This document shows positions 14,802-24,636 of a stretch of 64,000 nucleotides of DNA, piece after piece (position 1 is the stretch's first letter; every line of letters begins with the position of its first letter). The stretch comes from SIG452 sp045631485 (GTDB lineage: Bacteria > Bacillota > Clostridia > UMGS1840), in assembly GCA_045631485.1 (NCBI GenBank), contig JAZQUU010000034.1:1-64000 (forward strand). Direction: 5' to 3'. A program made the translations under genes and the position numbers. Below the pieces are notes generated by a model. It searched no databases. It was not told where the DNA came from and saw only the letters and a program-made list of their open reading frames with translations.

Positions 14802-17549
14802 TTAATCAACGTATTCTACTGCGATGTAGTTAATGTTGTATGTGCCTGCAAAGTAAACGGTATCACCTTCTGCGATATCAGCTTTGGAGATATCAACATA
14901 TTCTACTTTACCGTCTTTGAATTTTACACCAACAACATTACATCTGGTTCCTAAATGATAAGCACCGCCATTTGCTAAGAACAATCTGTAATCGGTAACT
15001 TTTTTAGCAACGCCTTTGTTCAGACCGGGCATAACATTCTGATACCATTCTTCCATGGTCATATCAGAACCGTCTGCACTCTTGGGATATACTTCAACGC
15101 CGGTAATGTAGGAAGCATTATCACAGAATAACGCACCGCTCATGTAGTACACTTTCATGCCTTCTTCCAGCGTGGTGGGTGTAGTCTGACCTTCCGGAAC
15201 GGTAACAGACCAGGAAGAATCAATTGCAATAGAATCCAGTTTCCAAACAGTATCGCCGCTATCGAGAACTACTTCATAGTAATGTTCTTCGGTTTCAGCA
15301 TCATATTTTTCGGTGATGCTGTCGATAGTGGATTCTTCATCACCCTGATAGCTGTAAATCTTGTCGGTATTGCCATACAAGAACCAGAACTGAGGATGAG
15401 AAGTACCGGGTTCTGCGAACATTGCAATATTAACTCTCACGCCTTCTGCATCACGGAAAGAACCATGTGCCAACAGGGTATCGTAGCTAACCTTTTCAAC
15501 ACCCAGCTTACCGCCTTTATTAGACAGAACAACATAGCTTTCGTTATGAATGTTGAACTGTGCAAAGGTGCTGCCAAGAGCACCGATACCGCTCAGAGAC
15601 AGCGGGATATAAACACCACGGAAGTCACCTGCAAAGTGGTCTAAGGGAATGTCTCTTGCAGGAACCTCGGGAATGCGGGTAACAGTTTCAACACCATTTT
15701 CCAGATAGCTGATATCGTGTGCTTGCCCGAAGAACAGGTAGAAATCAGGTTTGGAAATCTGAGTAATCACACCTTCTTCGTTTACGCTGAATTTATACAG
15801 ATAGCTATCTGCATCCATTCTGTTGCTCCAGGTCAGAGCATTAACTGCAATGCTGTTAGCGGAAGCGAATACGCCATGGAGGCTGCTGTCAATTTTGGAA
15901 GAATTGATTAATTTAGTAGGCAGAATGATGGTTTGTTCAGAAATTTCGGGATAGATGGCCTGAACTTTGATTTTGATATCGTCAAAGCCTTTCTGAGAGG
16001 AACCGATAAGGTAACCAGTGAACTCATTTTTCTGATTGTTGTATCCGCCGGACTGGATATAACGGATGTTACCGAAAATATCCACATAGCAGATAACCTG
16101 AGTGCCAAACACTGCATCAAACTGATTTTCCGCATAGGAAACACCATCTTCGGAAACATAAATGCTTCCGTTGGTGGGATAGAAGAATTTACCGATTTCC
16201 AGTTCGTCACCGGACATACTTTCAAAATCGCCAACGATGGTTTTTTCGGAAACCACGATTACCAGCAAATCATCGGTCTGGTAATAGTAGAATAAGCTGC
16301 CGGGTTTAATCTGGTCACGGTCGGTGCTTCTGCCACCGATAATAACCATAATGTTTTCGTATTCGCCAATTCTTTTCAGTTTACCCTGAGCTTCTCCTTT
16401 AATATAGGAAATATAGCTGTTGTTTACTTCCTGAACCATACCGCCTTCCTGGAGGTTCCAGGTTTCAATAAAGGTAACTTTGTTGTTGATTAATACGATT
16501 TTCGCATATTTGCCTGCCAATTTAACGGGAGTTCTGGTAACTGCACCGTTGTAGCTTACGCTTGCGGAGGAATCAATTTTGTATTCTTTTTCATCACGGC
16601 TGAATTCGATTTCGTCAATCAGATTCAGAGCGTAAGCATTGTTGGAGTTAGTGTCATTATTTACGCTGTAAATCACATCGTAGAACACTTCCACATTCTG
16701 CTGGGGAGCGATGTACACGATTACGCCGTCTTTGTTGGTCCAAACTTCAACGGGAATGTTCTGATAGAAGTTTAAGTCCACTTTACCGTTGGAGATAAAG
16801 TAATAATCGGAACCAACAACCAACATTTCGGGGTTTGCTTCAGAAGCGTTTTTGGTTACGCGGAATTTTGCGCTGGGTTTCTGATTGTTTACTTCGGTGA
16901 TGTAACCAAAGTAACGGGAAATGTTGAAATACTGAGATAAGATAGTTTTGGTAGCACCGGTTCTGTACATATTGATGTTACCGTCTTTATCGTAGCTGTA
17001 ATTGAATTCTGCAATATCAGTAGTCATCAGGTTATATACCAGCTGACGATACTGTTTTGCGGTTAAGGAATCATAGTTTTTAATGGTAACGCCGCTGTAG
17101 ATTTTTAAATCTCTCACGGTTTTCATTGCGCCGTCAACACCGCCGCCATTTGCCTGAGCGATGGTTTCATAAGCCAGCAATTTTACAACTGCATCGTTGA
17201 AATCATATAAGGTAATGGGGTCGTTGGGGCAGAATAAATTGCCTTCGGGAACTAAGAAACCGTTTACGGTTGCATAGTAAACATAACCGGAGTTTGCATC
17301 ATCCTCGGGAACGTCAACATAGTCGGTTGCACGGGGAGCTGCTTCACCACTGCCTAAAATATTGGCAATGGTGTAAGCAAAGTCTGCACGGGTAACTAAA
17401 TTGTCGGAGTCTGCGGAGCAGCTCTGGGGCATAATGTTGAAATCAGAAATAACCTGGCTTGCACCGGTTGTTGCAGCGGATGCAACAAGAGCAAAGGAGC
17501 TAACAACCAGGGTCAGGGTAACGAGCAGAGAAATAATTCTTTTCATCAT
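14802..17549 (-). CDS. Secreted protein with N-terminal SLH domains and a large unknown body
   Basis: 915 residues. Signal peptide 1-25 ending VASAA. Two SLH-type repeats at about 45-160 (NLVTRADFAYTIANIL ... YVDVPEDD, then FLVPEGNLFCPNDPITLYDFNDAVVKLLA); a third, weaker unit follows up to about 190. The remaining about 700 residues are beta-rich and unrecognised, with many short strands and no evident enzyme motif; the end reads KFKDGKVEYVDISKADIAEGDTVYFAG. SLH domains bind pyruvylated secondary wall polymer, so the body would face outward as part of the surface layer. Its ATG overlaps the stop of the upstream SLH gene (ATGA), indicating coupled translation. Last gene of the long operon. Confidence 0.8.
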   Translation of the reverse strand: MMKRIISLLVTLTLVVSSFALVASAATTGASQVISDFNIMPQSCSADSDNLVTRADFAYTIANILGSGEAAPRATDYVDVPEDDANSGYVYYATVNGFLVPEGNLFCPNDPITLYDFNDAVVKLLAYETIAQANGGGVDGAMKTVRDLKIYSGVTIKNYDSLTAKQYRQLVYNLMTTDIAEFNYSYDKDGNINMYRTGATKTILSQYFNISRYFGYITEVNNQKPSAKFRVTKNASEANPEMLVVGSDYYFISNGKVDLNFYQNIPVEVWTNKDGVIVYIAPQQNVEVFYDVIYSVNNDTNSNNAYALNLIDEIEFSRDEKEYKIDSSASVSYNGAVTRTPVKLAGKYAKIVLINNKVTFIETWNLQEGGMVQEVNNSYISYIKGEAQGKLKRIGEYENIMVIIGGRSTDRDQIKPGSLFYYYQTDDLLVIVVSEKTIVGDFESMSGDELEIGKFFYPTNGSIYVSEDGVSYAENQFDAVFGTQVICYVDIFGNIRYIQSGGYNNQKNEFTGYLIGSSQKGFDDIKIKVQAIYPEISEQTIILPTKLINSSKIDSSLHGVFASANSIAVNALTWSNRMDADSYLYKFSVNEEGVITQISKPDFYLFFGQAHDISYLENGVETVTRIPEVPARDIPLDHFAGDFRGVYIPLSLSGIGALGSTFAQFNIHNESYVVLSNKGGKLGVEKVSYDTLLAHGSFRDAEGVRVNIAMFAEPGTSHPQFWFLYGNTDKIYSYQGDEESTIDSITEKYDAETEEHYYEVVLDSGDTVWKLDSIAIDSSWSVTVPEGQTTPTTLEEGMKVYYMSGALFCDNASYITGVEVYPKSADGSDMTMEEWYQNVMPGLNKGVAKKVTDYRLFLANGGAYHLGTRCNVVGVKFKDGKVEYVDISKADIAEGDTVYFAGTYNINYIAVEYVD

Positions 17550-20500
17550 ACGCCTAACACCTCCATCATACTGTAAATTACTTTAGCAGACTGAGCTCTG
17601 GTAGCGTTGTTAGCAGGAGCGAAGGTGCCATCACCCATACCGTTGATGATACCCTGTTTTTCCAGAGCGCTAACTGCAACTTTTGCATAATCTGCGATAT
17701 CACTAGAATCTGTGAATGCATTGGTGCCTTCCGGCAGTTCAATACCTAATAACTGGAAGGTTCTGTACAGCATTACAGCCATATCCTGACGGGTAATCTT
17801 CTGACCTAAGCCGAAGGTGCCGTCTGCATTACCTTTTACAATACCCAATTCCTGAGCGGTTGCAATATAGGAGGATGCCCAATGGTTACCATCCACATCC
17901 ACCAGGTTGGATTTTGCATCAGCTTTGTGGGAACCAACAACGGTTACCAGCATTTTTACATATTCTTCACGAGTTACATTGTCCATGGGACGGAATGCTC
18001 TTTCGTCATTTTTGGAAATGATTCCTTTACCAACTAAAGCGTGAACCATATCCTGAGCCCAGATAGCATCACCCATATCGTCAAAGAAGTAACCGGATGC
18101 CTGGCTGTCATCTTCTTCTACGGGTTTTTCCTTCGGAGGAGCAACATAACCGCCACCGGTGGTACCGCCGTCGGTAACAGGTCTTTCGATATTACCAACA
18201 GGAGTGGGATAAACAATTGCAGTAACGGTGCCGCCTGCAACACTGATGGGCAGTTCTGCATAAATAGCGTTGTGCTCTTCGTCAACCAGACCGGTATCGA
18301 AAACGTAAATAACATTTGCTGCCACGTCGATATTGTGAGTTGCGATTACAGATGCCTGCAGAGAAATTTTACCAAGGTCATCATAGGTCGCGATTGCATC
18401 ATATTCAAAATCAATGGTAAAGGTTGCAGTATTTCCGGAAATTACAACATCGGTGGTTGCGCCTTCCACTACTGCTGCTGCATTTTCCAGTAACGCTGCC
18501 TGTGCGGTAGTTACGGTTACTTCAACAGTTTTCACTTTGGTCTGTGCAACGGTGAAGTTTAAGGGAATTGCAATTTCACCTGCATAGTAGCAAGAAGCGG
18601 TTGCACCGGTTAAATCCAGAGCAGTTGCCTGAATGTTGTTTTCTTCTAAAATCCAAGCATCCAGTAATGCTTCAAATCTTGCTAAGATGGTTTCTTCAGA
18701 GGTACCGAGTTTACCGTTATCTCTGTTATACTGTGCAATATCATCAGAGAAAGAAGTTTTCTTGGAGTCGGTGTTTACCAATGCTAATTTATCGGAAGCA
18801 ATACCGATTAATTCGCAAACTTCTGCATTGTTTAAATAATTGGATTTAATGTAGGAACCGGTAGTTGCCTGGTTTAAGCCTTCCATTTTCAACATTTTGT
18901 TGTAGAAAGGAGCAACTTCGCTTACCGCATTAAAGTCTTTTCCTGCAAAATGAGCTAAGAATAAATCGTCATCTGCTAAGCCTGCGCAATCTGCTGCATA
19001 GTTGGGAACCAGCAGGATTTCGCCGTAGGTTTCGAAGATTGCATATACTGCTTCGGGAGTGGTTGCATCTTCAAATTCACCGATGATTCTTAATTCTTCT
19101 GCTTCGGATACATAGCTTACCACTGCGGTTTCGGTTGCACCGTATTCAGCGGTTACGGTGTAGTTATAAGCACCTGCATCGGTACCGTCTGCGATGGTGA
19201 ATTCAGCAGTGAACGCACCATTGTCACCGGAGGTAACGGTTATAACATCAACACCATCAGGATCGGTAACGGTTACGGTTCTGCCTTTGATGCCACAACC
19301 TGTGGAACCTGCAACAACACCTTCGATGGTAATAGCTTCACGGTAAGAAGTCACCTCAGTAACGGTTACAGCATCGGTAGCTGCGTCATCATCTTCGGTG
19401 CCGGTAGTAACAGTGTAGCTTCTGTCTTCCAATGCTTCTGCATCGTTTGCACCCTGTAAGCCGGTAACGGTTAAGGTGTATTCAGTTTCATAAGCTAAGG
19501 TTTCTAAGAAAGAAACGATAACGTTTGCACCATCCACACTAACATCAACGGGAAGTTCGGTACCGTCTGCAGTTAAGGTAGCAGTAGCGGTGTCCATCAT
19601 AGTATCGTTGAAGGTGATGGTTAAGTTGTCGGTACCTCTTGCGATGGTGTTACCATCGGAGAAGGATTCACTTTCTACGGTGGTTAAGTAAGGGGAAACA
19701 TATTCCACTTTTGCCCAAGCTAAGCTGTAATCGGTGAAACCGTTTAAGGTCAGAGTGTATTCACCTTCCATTAAGGGGAATACGCCGATTTCGGAATAGC
19801 CGTAAGCATCATTGGAAACGGTAGCAGTTTTCGCATCGCTGCCGAAATCAGCCGCCACGGTATTTTCTGCACCTGCTTTACCCATTACGGATACTTTGTA
19901 CTTACCTTCTGCCATAATTTCCACAGGGAAGGTAACGGTAGAAACTGCTGCCTGATTGTAACCATCGTTATACACAACGGTTAAATCTGCAATTTCATTT
20001 GCGCTTGCAATAGGAGCAATCCAATCTACCATAGTAGCATCTGCAGAAGTATCTAAGGTCAGGTCTAAACGTCTGAAGTTTACCTGCGCGGTGGATTTGT
20101 TATCCACATAAATGTAGTTAGCACCTTCTGCCAGATAAACATAGCCTACATCTTCCAAGGTTGCGGGAGAATGAGCATTGGTACCACTTCTGGTTACTCG
20201 GGTTTCGATGATAGAGCTGTCGGTACGGATAATGAAATCCGCAGCGGTAGCACAACCATAAGTCAAGTCTACAGAATAGAAGCCTGCGGTAGTAGCATTT
20301 ACTTCATATCTTGCCCATTCACCGCCCTTCATGTTCAATGCTGCACGAGCGGTTGCAGACCACACATCCAAAGGAGCGTAGGTATCATCCATCTGAGTGA
20401 TGGTATCCACACCGTGTCCGGTAGCAGTACCGGGGGTAGTGTCATAGAACAGAGTACCCTGTTGTAAGTACCCTACTCCTGTTCCTAAAAGGTCTGTGGG

Positions 20501-20614
20501 CAAATCCGAATAAGCTACGGAAATGTCTGCTGCATAAGCGGGAATTACAAAATTCACTGCCACAACAGCAAGCGTAAGTGCTAATGAAAGCACTCGTTTC
20601 AAATTACGATTCAT
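17546..20614 (-). CDS. Secreted CBM/Ig-like protein with three C-terminal SLH domains
   Basis: 1,022 residues from ATG 20614, with AAGGAGG upstream (a TTG two codons earlier is less likely). Signal peptide 1-28 ending PAYAA. A CBM6/35-like beta-sandwich lies at about 40-195 (GGEWARYEVNATTAGFYSVDLTYG ... VYLAEGANYIYVDNKST), a second module to about 310, a Big_5/SbsA-like Ig domain (SDGNTIARGTDNLTITFNDTM) to about 395, another Ig domain to about 500, and the helical mini-domain shared with five other proteins (about 510-585). A linker with PVGNIERPVTDGG leads to three SLH repeats (about 843-1022; NDERAFRPMDNVTREEYVKML, GNADGTFGLGQKITRQDMAVML, GMGDGTFAPANNATRAQSAKVI). A probable wall-anchored glycan-binding scaffold; no catalytic domain seen. 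Confidence 0.82.
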   Translation of the reverse strand: MNRNLKRVLSLALTLAVVAVNFVIPAYAADISVAYSDLPTDLLGTGVGYLQQGTLFYDTTPGTATGHGVDTITQMDDTYAPLDVWSATARAALNMKGGEWARYEVNATTAGFYSVDLTYGCATAADFIIRTDSSIIETRVTRSGTNAHSPATLEDVGYVYLAEGANYIYVDNKSTAQVNFRRLDLTLDTSADATMVDWIAPIASANEIADLTVVYNDGYNQAAVSTVTFPVEIMAEGKYKVSVMGKAGAENTVAADFGSDAKTATVSNDAYGYSEIGVFPLMEGEYTLTLNGFTDYSLAWAKVEYVSPYLTTVESESFSDGNTIARGTDNLTITFNDTMMDTATATLTADGTELPVDVSVDGANVIVSFLETLAYETEYTLTVTGLQGANDAEALEDRSYTVTTGTEDDDAATDAVTVTEVTSYREAITIEGVVAGSTGCGIKGRTVTVTDPDGVDVITVTSGDNGAFTAEFTIADGTDAGAYNYTVTAEYGATETAVVSYVSEAEELRIIGEFEDATTPEAVYAIFETYGEILLVPNYAADCAGLADDDLFLAHFAGKDFNAVSEVAPFYNKMLKMEGLNQATTGSYIKSNYLNNAEVCELIGIASDKLALVNTDSKKTSFSDDIAQYNRDNGKLGTSEETILARFEALLDAWILEENNIQATALDLTGATASCYYAGEIAIPLNFTVAQTKVKTVEVTVTTAQAALLENAAAVVEGATTDVVISGNTATFTIDFEYDAIATYDDLGKISLQASVIATHNIDVAANVIYVFDTGLVDEEHNAIYAELPISVAGGTVTAIVYPTPVGNIERPVTDGGTTGGGYVAPPKEKPVEEDDSQASGYFFDDMGDAIWAQDMVHALVGKGIISKNDERAFRPMDNVTREEYVKMLVTVVGSHKADAKSNLVDVDGNHWASSYIATAQELGIVKGNADGTFGLGQKITRQDMAVMLYRTFQLLGIELPEGTNAFTDSSDIADYAKVAVSALEKQGIINGMGDGTFAPANNATRAQSAKVIYSMMEVLGV

Positions 20615-20723
20615 AAGCAATCCTCCTTAATTTTTGCTGTAATTTGATATATAATATATTTTTATTAACATAAATGGTAAAAAAGCAATCTATCTTGATT
20701 GATTATTGTCAAAACTCGGGGTC

Positions 20724-20753
20724 TTCCGTGCAGAGTTTTGGCTCTGCACGGAA
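20724..20753. other. 12-bp perfect hairpin in the spacer upstream of the SLH gene pair
   Basis: TTCCGTGCAGAG (20724-20735) pairs with CTCTGCACGGAA (20742-20753). No T-run follows it on either strand, so it is not a classical terminator. On the operon strand it lies 37 bases after the beta-helix gene stop. It could protect an mRNA end or set relative expression. Confidence 0.7.
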
Positions 20754-20789
20754 AACAAATTTGATTTTGAAATCAGCACTGAGAAGTCT

Positions 20790-23700
20790 TTAGTTTGCGG
20801 GAATGTCCAGCATTCTCATGGTTCTCCAAGTGGGATATTCTTCAATCGCATTTAATCTTGCTTTATCAGTGAGACCTGCCTCTGCCATAATTTTCTGAGC
20901 AGTGGTGGACCAGGAAGTAACTCTGTATTTATTGCCTTTTAATGCAACATCATCGGTGTCTGTTCCGTTGGTGCCAAAAATTTTAGAGGGGTCTCTGCCA
21001 TCGGTATGGTTATAACCTGCAAAAGAGTTATTGATATTTACAAGCTGTCTTGCAAAGAACCAATATTCGCTGCTATTGTCATAAGCCCCGGTTACCACGT
21101 TATCACAAACGTTGGTGTAACCGGTTCCCTGGTCAAAGTAAATACCTGGTTTTTTAATATTGCCGGGGTCAATCAGATAGTTGTCATTTATCTGCGTGCC
21201 ACGGAGATTGCCCAGGGTGTAAATATGGGCACCGTCACTCATGGTTTGCATTGCGTCATCAATCTTATTATAGGAGATGTTGTGATTTCCGCAATCGGTG
21301 GGATCATCGTATCCCCATCCCCAACCAACAGAAATACCACTGTAGGGCACATCCTTGATGTCATTATGATGAACGTTTGCATTTCCTACATAATAGATAG
21401 AAATTGCAGTTAAGCCCTGGAATTCCTGAGCCACACGGCGGAAAATATTGTTATCCACTTCAATGTTTTTGCAACGTTCGGTGCCAACCGGTGCGGAGTT
21501 ACCGTCACGGTAGTCACCCAACACAATGCCGGTACCTGCCAAATCGTGGAAGTAGCTTGTGGTAACCTGAGAATTGGTTACCCCTTCTTCCATGATAATT
21601 GCAGAAGAGCCCATAGATGCAAATTCACAGTTTTTAAATACTAAGGAATCTGCAAATTTCACCCAAATCTGACCCGGGAAAATGTGCTGACCATAGTAGG
21701 ATTCGCCACCTAATCTCCATTCGTCTGTCTGATTGAATGCCACACCTTTTACGGTGAAGTCATCCCAACCGCCGTGGCGGAAGGAGATTCCGTCAAATTC
21801 CAGATTGGAAACTTTGTTGCTGCTGCCAACACCGGTGATATTCATCATACCGTCGGTTACAGCACACCAGGTATCTGCGGTTGCCATATTTTCGTTGGCA
21901 TAGGGGTAATAGTACATTTTGCGGGCTGCTTTATCGAAGTAGAACTCACCGGGTTTATCTAATAAGAGCAGAGAGTTTTCCAAATAGAATTTCTGTCCCT
22001 GACCGGGAGTAATGGTAGAAGTGTGCAAGCCTTTAATACAGAATGCATTGTAATAAGGATAGGTAGTGTTTACATACGCATAGCTTCCGCTGTAAGAAAC
22101 GCTGTCGATGGGGAAACGATGGTTTGCCCATTCCAGACTGAACACAATGTGCATTCTGGAAGCCTGAGTTGCACTTTGCTGGTCTAAGCCTTTGGGGAAT
22201 TTTGCATTGTCTCCGGTTAAGGAAAGCATAATACCGTCGGTTACGTGAGAATCGTTCTTCGGTTCTTTCGGGTCAATTAAAACCCCTGCATACCAGCCGT
22301 CACTTCTTGCCATGGTTGCCTGATAACCGTTTACAAACAGGGCTCTGGTTTCACGGGTAGAGGTGGATGCCACATAGTAGTTTTGACCACTCACCTTTTT
22401 CCATTTACCGCTTAAGTCTTCACCGCCGGAGAGAACAGGTTTATTGTTCATATCTTGGGCACGGATGATAACCTTGTGTCCGTTTTTACCGCCCATGGTG
22501 GGGTCGATATCAATGGAAACGGAAGATTTGTAAGTACCGGGAGCCACATTTACGATAATGTCGCCGGTCATATCAGCGTTGATGGTTTTTACAATTTTTA
22601 ATGCATTTGCCAGGTTGTTTACCGGTGCATCCTTGGTACCTGCGTTGGTGGATTTACCGGTGGTTGCAACATAGATTTCACGATAGGGAGTACCGTAAAC
22701 ATCTTTTGCATAGGGCACTGCTTCTTCTAAATCAGAGATTGCAAGCACTTTTAAGTTACATCCTGCAGGAAGTGCAGTAAATGTTGTGGTTGCAACGCCG
22801 TTTGCCTTGGTCATGGGATTGATTGCAACCAGTTTGCTGCCGGAATAAACTGCAGCAACTAAGGAAACATCTGCGGGAATGTCCTCGCAGTTTACGCTGA
22901 TATCAGCGGTACCTGCCGGTAAGGTTTTTACATCCTGACCGTTGGAATTCTTCACAGTAACGATGGGATTTGCCAAACATTCATTGTATGCTTGCAGCAG
23001 TTCTGCATCGTTTTTATAATCTTTGGCTACCATACCCCAGAAAGACATGGGACCAAACACGTGATTTGCAGTATCGGCAGCCACATCAATGTTTGCTGCT
23101 GCACCGTATCGTGCCAACAGGTCGTATGCACCCTGAGAGGTGGTAACATTCTTAAAGTCGTGAATTAAATGATAGTACATGGAATTTGTGTCTTCCAGTA
23201 CGATAGAATCAAAATAGAAGGTATCGCAGTAGAACACAAATTTTAAGGTGTGAGTACCTGCATCCAAGTGAAGCTGTGCCACTTCTTCCTGCTGGTATGC
23301 CCAGGTGGTTCCGCTTCTGTCATTATCAAAATGCATGGTAGCGTAATCCACTAAGGTATTATCCACATACAAGTCGAAGTTTACATCTTTCCAAGCAGCA
23401 CCCACCATATTCAGATTGTAAACAGTTTTCTGCGCCACATCTAAGTTGTAAACTGCTTCGGTGTACATATCGGTCATTTTCAGACCGTTTTTGCCGTTGT
23501 AGGTAGCTTGTTCGGTTAATGCGGTGGAAACGGAAGTTTCTGCTTCGATGACAGTATATAAGTTGGAATTAGAAATATCGGGAAGAATGGGAGCCGTGGT
23601 CGGCTTGGGAGTTACGGTAGGAGCCACTGTGGGAGCGGGCGTAGCCGTTGGTTTTGCAGTAGGCGTAGCCGTGGGCTTTGCAGTGGGAGTAGCCGTGGGT

Positions 23701-24497
23701 TTTGCTGTGGGAGTTGCGGTTGGTTTTGGTGTAGCTGTGGGTGTTTGCTGACTGGTTGCAGTAGGAGTCAGCTGATTCATGGTAACATCGCTTCTGTACT
23801 CACCCACACTATGAATACGGATATTGGTCATCACCAGATTGCTAGCACCGGTGTTGGTGATGGTGATAGTGTTTTCCCCTGCTCTCACATATAACAAGGA
23901 TACAATGCTTCTTGCTGCATCCTGCCAAGCCCAGGTGGTACCGGTCTGTCCGTTGAAGCCGTCCAGTTTGGTCTCAAAGCCGGTATCGATGGAAACAGTT
24001 ACTTCATTTCCTGCACCAAAGAGAATGTAGGGATACACAATACCGTTTTTTCCGGCAGAAGGAGTATACTTAAAGGTGTAGGAAGCACCGGGTGCTAAGG
24101 ATTTGTTGATCCCCATTGCAACGGCATCTTCCTGACCGGTAATGATTGGCTGTGCTTTGAAGGTCACTTGGCTTAAATAAGCTAAGCCGTTGTTTTCCAA
24201 AGCAGTATAGGTAACATTGGCAGTGCTGACACTTTTGGTCAGCTTATTTGCACCTTTGATCAGATAAATATATTTGGTCTGCCCTGCACTTAACGTAGCA
24301 GTGGAACCGGTTTCGTTGGTGATGGTAACTGCCTTATCGGAAGTAACCTGATACACCCCTGCATAGGGAGCATCGGAAATGGAAACAGATTCCCCTGCCG
24401 CAAAAACTGCGGTTGCAGGTACCAACGCTACCAACAGGCTACACATCATGGTACTGACCAAAAAGAACGAAAGCAATTTTTTGAAACTTGTTTGCAT
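20790..24497 (-). CDS. Secreted multi-CBM right-handed beta-helix protein (1,235 aa)
   Basis: Signal peptide about 1-34 ending VFAAGE. An APYAGVY module (about 40-240), a Pro/Thr linker of TATPKP units (about 247-305), a CBM6/35-like module (about 310-455; VYNLNMVGAAWKDVNFDLYVDN, LHLDAGTHTLKFVFYCDTFYFDSI), the shared helical mini-domain (about 455-525), an Ig-like strand domain, and a beta-helix from about 602 to 1170 opening with YVATTGKSTNAGTKDAPVNNL. The helix has ladder motifs such as FKNCEFASMGSSAIIMEEG, IEVDNNIFRR, YSGISVGWGWG (about 1057) and DGAHIYTLG (about 1087). This looks like the GH141-type or related polysaccharide-acting beta-helix family, but the activity is inference. No SLH or sortase anchor. 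Confidence 0.82.
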   Translation of the reverse strand: MQTSFKKLLSFFLVSTMMCSLLVALVPATAVFAAGESVSISDAPYAGVYQVTSDKAVTITNETGSTATLSAGQTKYIYLIKGANKLTKSVSTANVTYTALENNGLAYLSQVTFKAQPIITGQEDAVAMGINKSLAPGASYTFKYTPSAGKNGIVYPYILFGAGNEVTVSIDTGFETKLDGFNGQTGTTWAWQDAARSIVSLLYVRAGENTITITNTGASNLVMTNIRIHSVGEYRSDVTMNQLTPTATSQQTPTATPKPTATPTAKPTATPTAKPTATPTAKPTATPAPTVAPTVTPKPTTAPILPDISNSNLYTVIEAETSVSTALTEQATYNGKNGLKMTDMYTEAVYNLDVAQKTVYNLNMVGAAWKDVNFDLYVDNTLVDYATMHFDNDRSGTTWAYQQEEVAQLHLDAGTHTLKFVFYCDTFYFDSIVLEDTNSMYYHLIHDFKNVTTSQGAYDLLARYGAAANIDVAADTANHVFGPMSFWGMVAKDYKNDAELLQAYNECLANPIVTVKNSNGQDVKTLPAGTADISVNCEDIPADVSLVAAVYSGSKLVAINPMTKANGVATTTFTALPAGCNLKVLAISDLEEAVPYAKDVYGTPYREIYVATTGKSTNAGTKDAPVNNLANALKIVKTINADMTGDIIVNVAPGTYKSSVSIDIDPTMGGKNGHKVIIRAQDMNNKPVLSGGEDLSGKWKKVSGQNYYVASTSTRETRALFVNGYQATMARSDGWYAGVLIDPKEPKNDSHVTDGIMLSLTGDNAKFPKGLDQQSATQASRMHIVFSLEWANHRFPIDSVSYSGSYAYVNTTYPYYNAFCIKGLHTSTITPGQGQKFYLENSLLLLDKPGEFYFDKAARKMYYYPYANENMATADTWCAVTDGMMNITGVGSSNKVSNLEFDGISFRHGGWDDFTVKGVAFNQTDEWRLGGESYYGQHIFPGQIWVKFADSLVFKNCEFASMGSSAIIMEEGVTNSQVTTSYFHDLAGTGIVLGDYRDGNSAPVGTERCKNIEVDNNIFRRVAQEFQGLTAISIYYVGNANVHHNDIKDVPYSGISVGWGWGYDDPTDCGNHNISYNKIDDAMQTMSDGAHIYTLGNLRGTQINDNYLIDPGNIKKPGIYFDQGTGYTNVCDNVVTGAYDNSSEYWFFARQLVNINNSFAGYNHTDGRDPSKIFGTNGTDTDDVALKGNKYRVTSWSTTAQKIMAEAGLTDKARLNAIEEYPTWRTMRMLDIPAN

Positions 24498-24560
24498 GTT
24501 TTAGGACCCTCCTCAAGTTGAAAAAATAATGCAAATTTTCACGGGGGTTTTATGTTGTTC

Positions 24561-24604
24561 CTTCGGGATAAGCCGTCCTTTCAAACTTATCCCGAAGTTT
24601 TTTT
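24561..24604 (+). terminator. Terminator-like hairpin oriented against the operon
   Basis: CTTCGGGATAAG (24561-24572) pairs perfectly with CTTATCCCGAAG (24586-24597), followed by seven T on the plus strand. All surrounding genes are on the minus strand, where no T-run follows. It would stop antisense transcripts, or serve the operon RNA only as a stable hairpin. Confidence 0.6.
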
Positions 24605-24636
24605 AAGGTTTATAACGCTGATAACGCTATCGCAGA

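Noticed and set aside
17546..20614. A segment near residues 640-780 of the SLH/CBM protein considered as a cohesin
   Set aside because: AGEIAIPLNFT and GKISLQAS are only vaguely cohesin-like, and no secreted protein here carries a dockerin pair to bind it.
20615..20723. Minus-strand TTGACA near 20,712 considered as an internal promoter for the SLH pair
   Set aside because: No acceptable -10 box at 16-18 bp; best candidates are 14 bp away or poor, so I did not annotate it.
23524..23751. Plus-strand frame rich in Val-Gly-Ala repeats
   Set aside because: It is the antisense shadow of the Pro/Thr linker of the minus-strand beta-helix gene; similar shadows occur at 28,000, 28,560 and 32,950.
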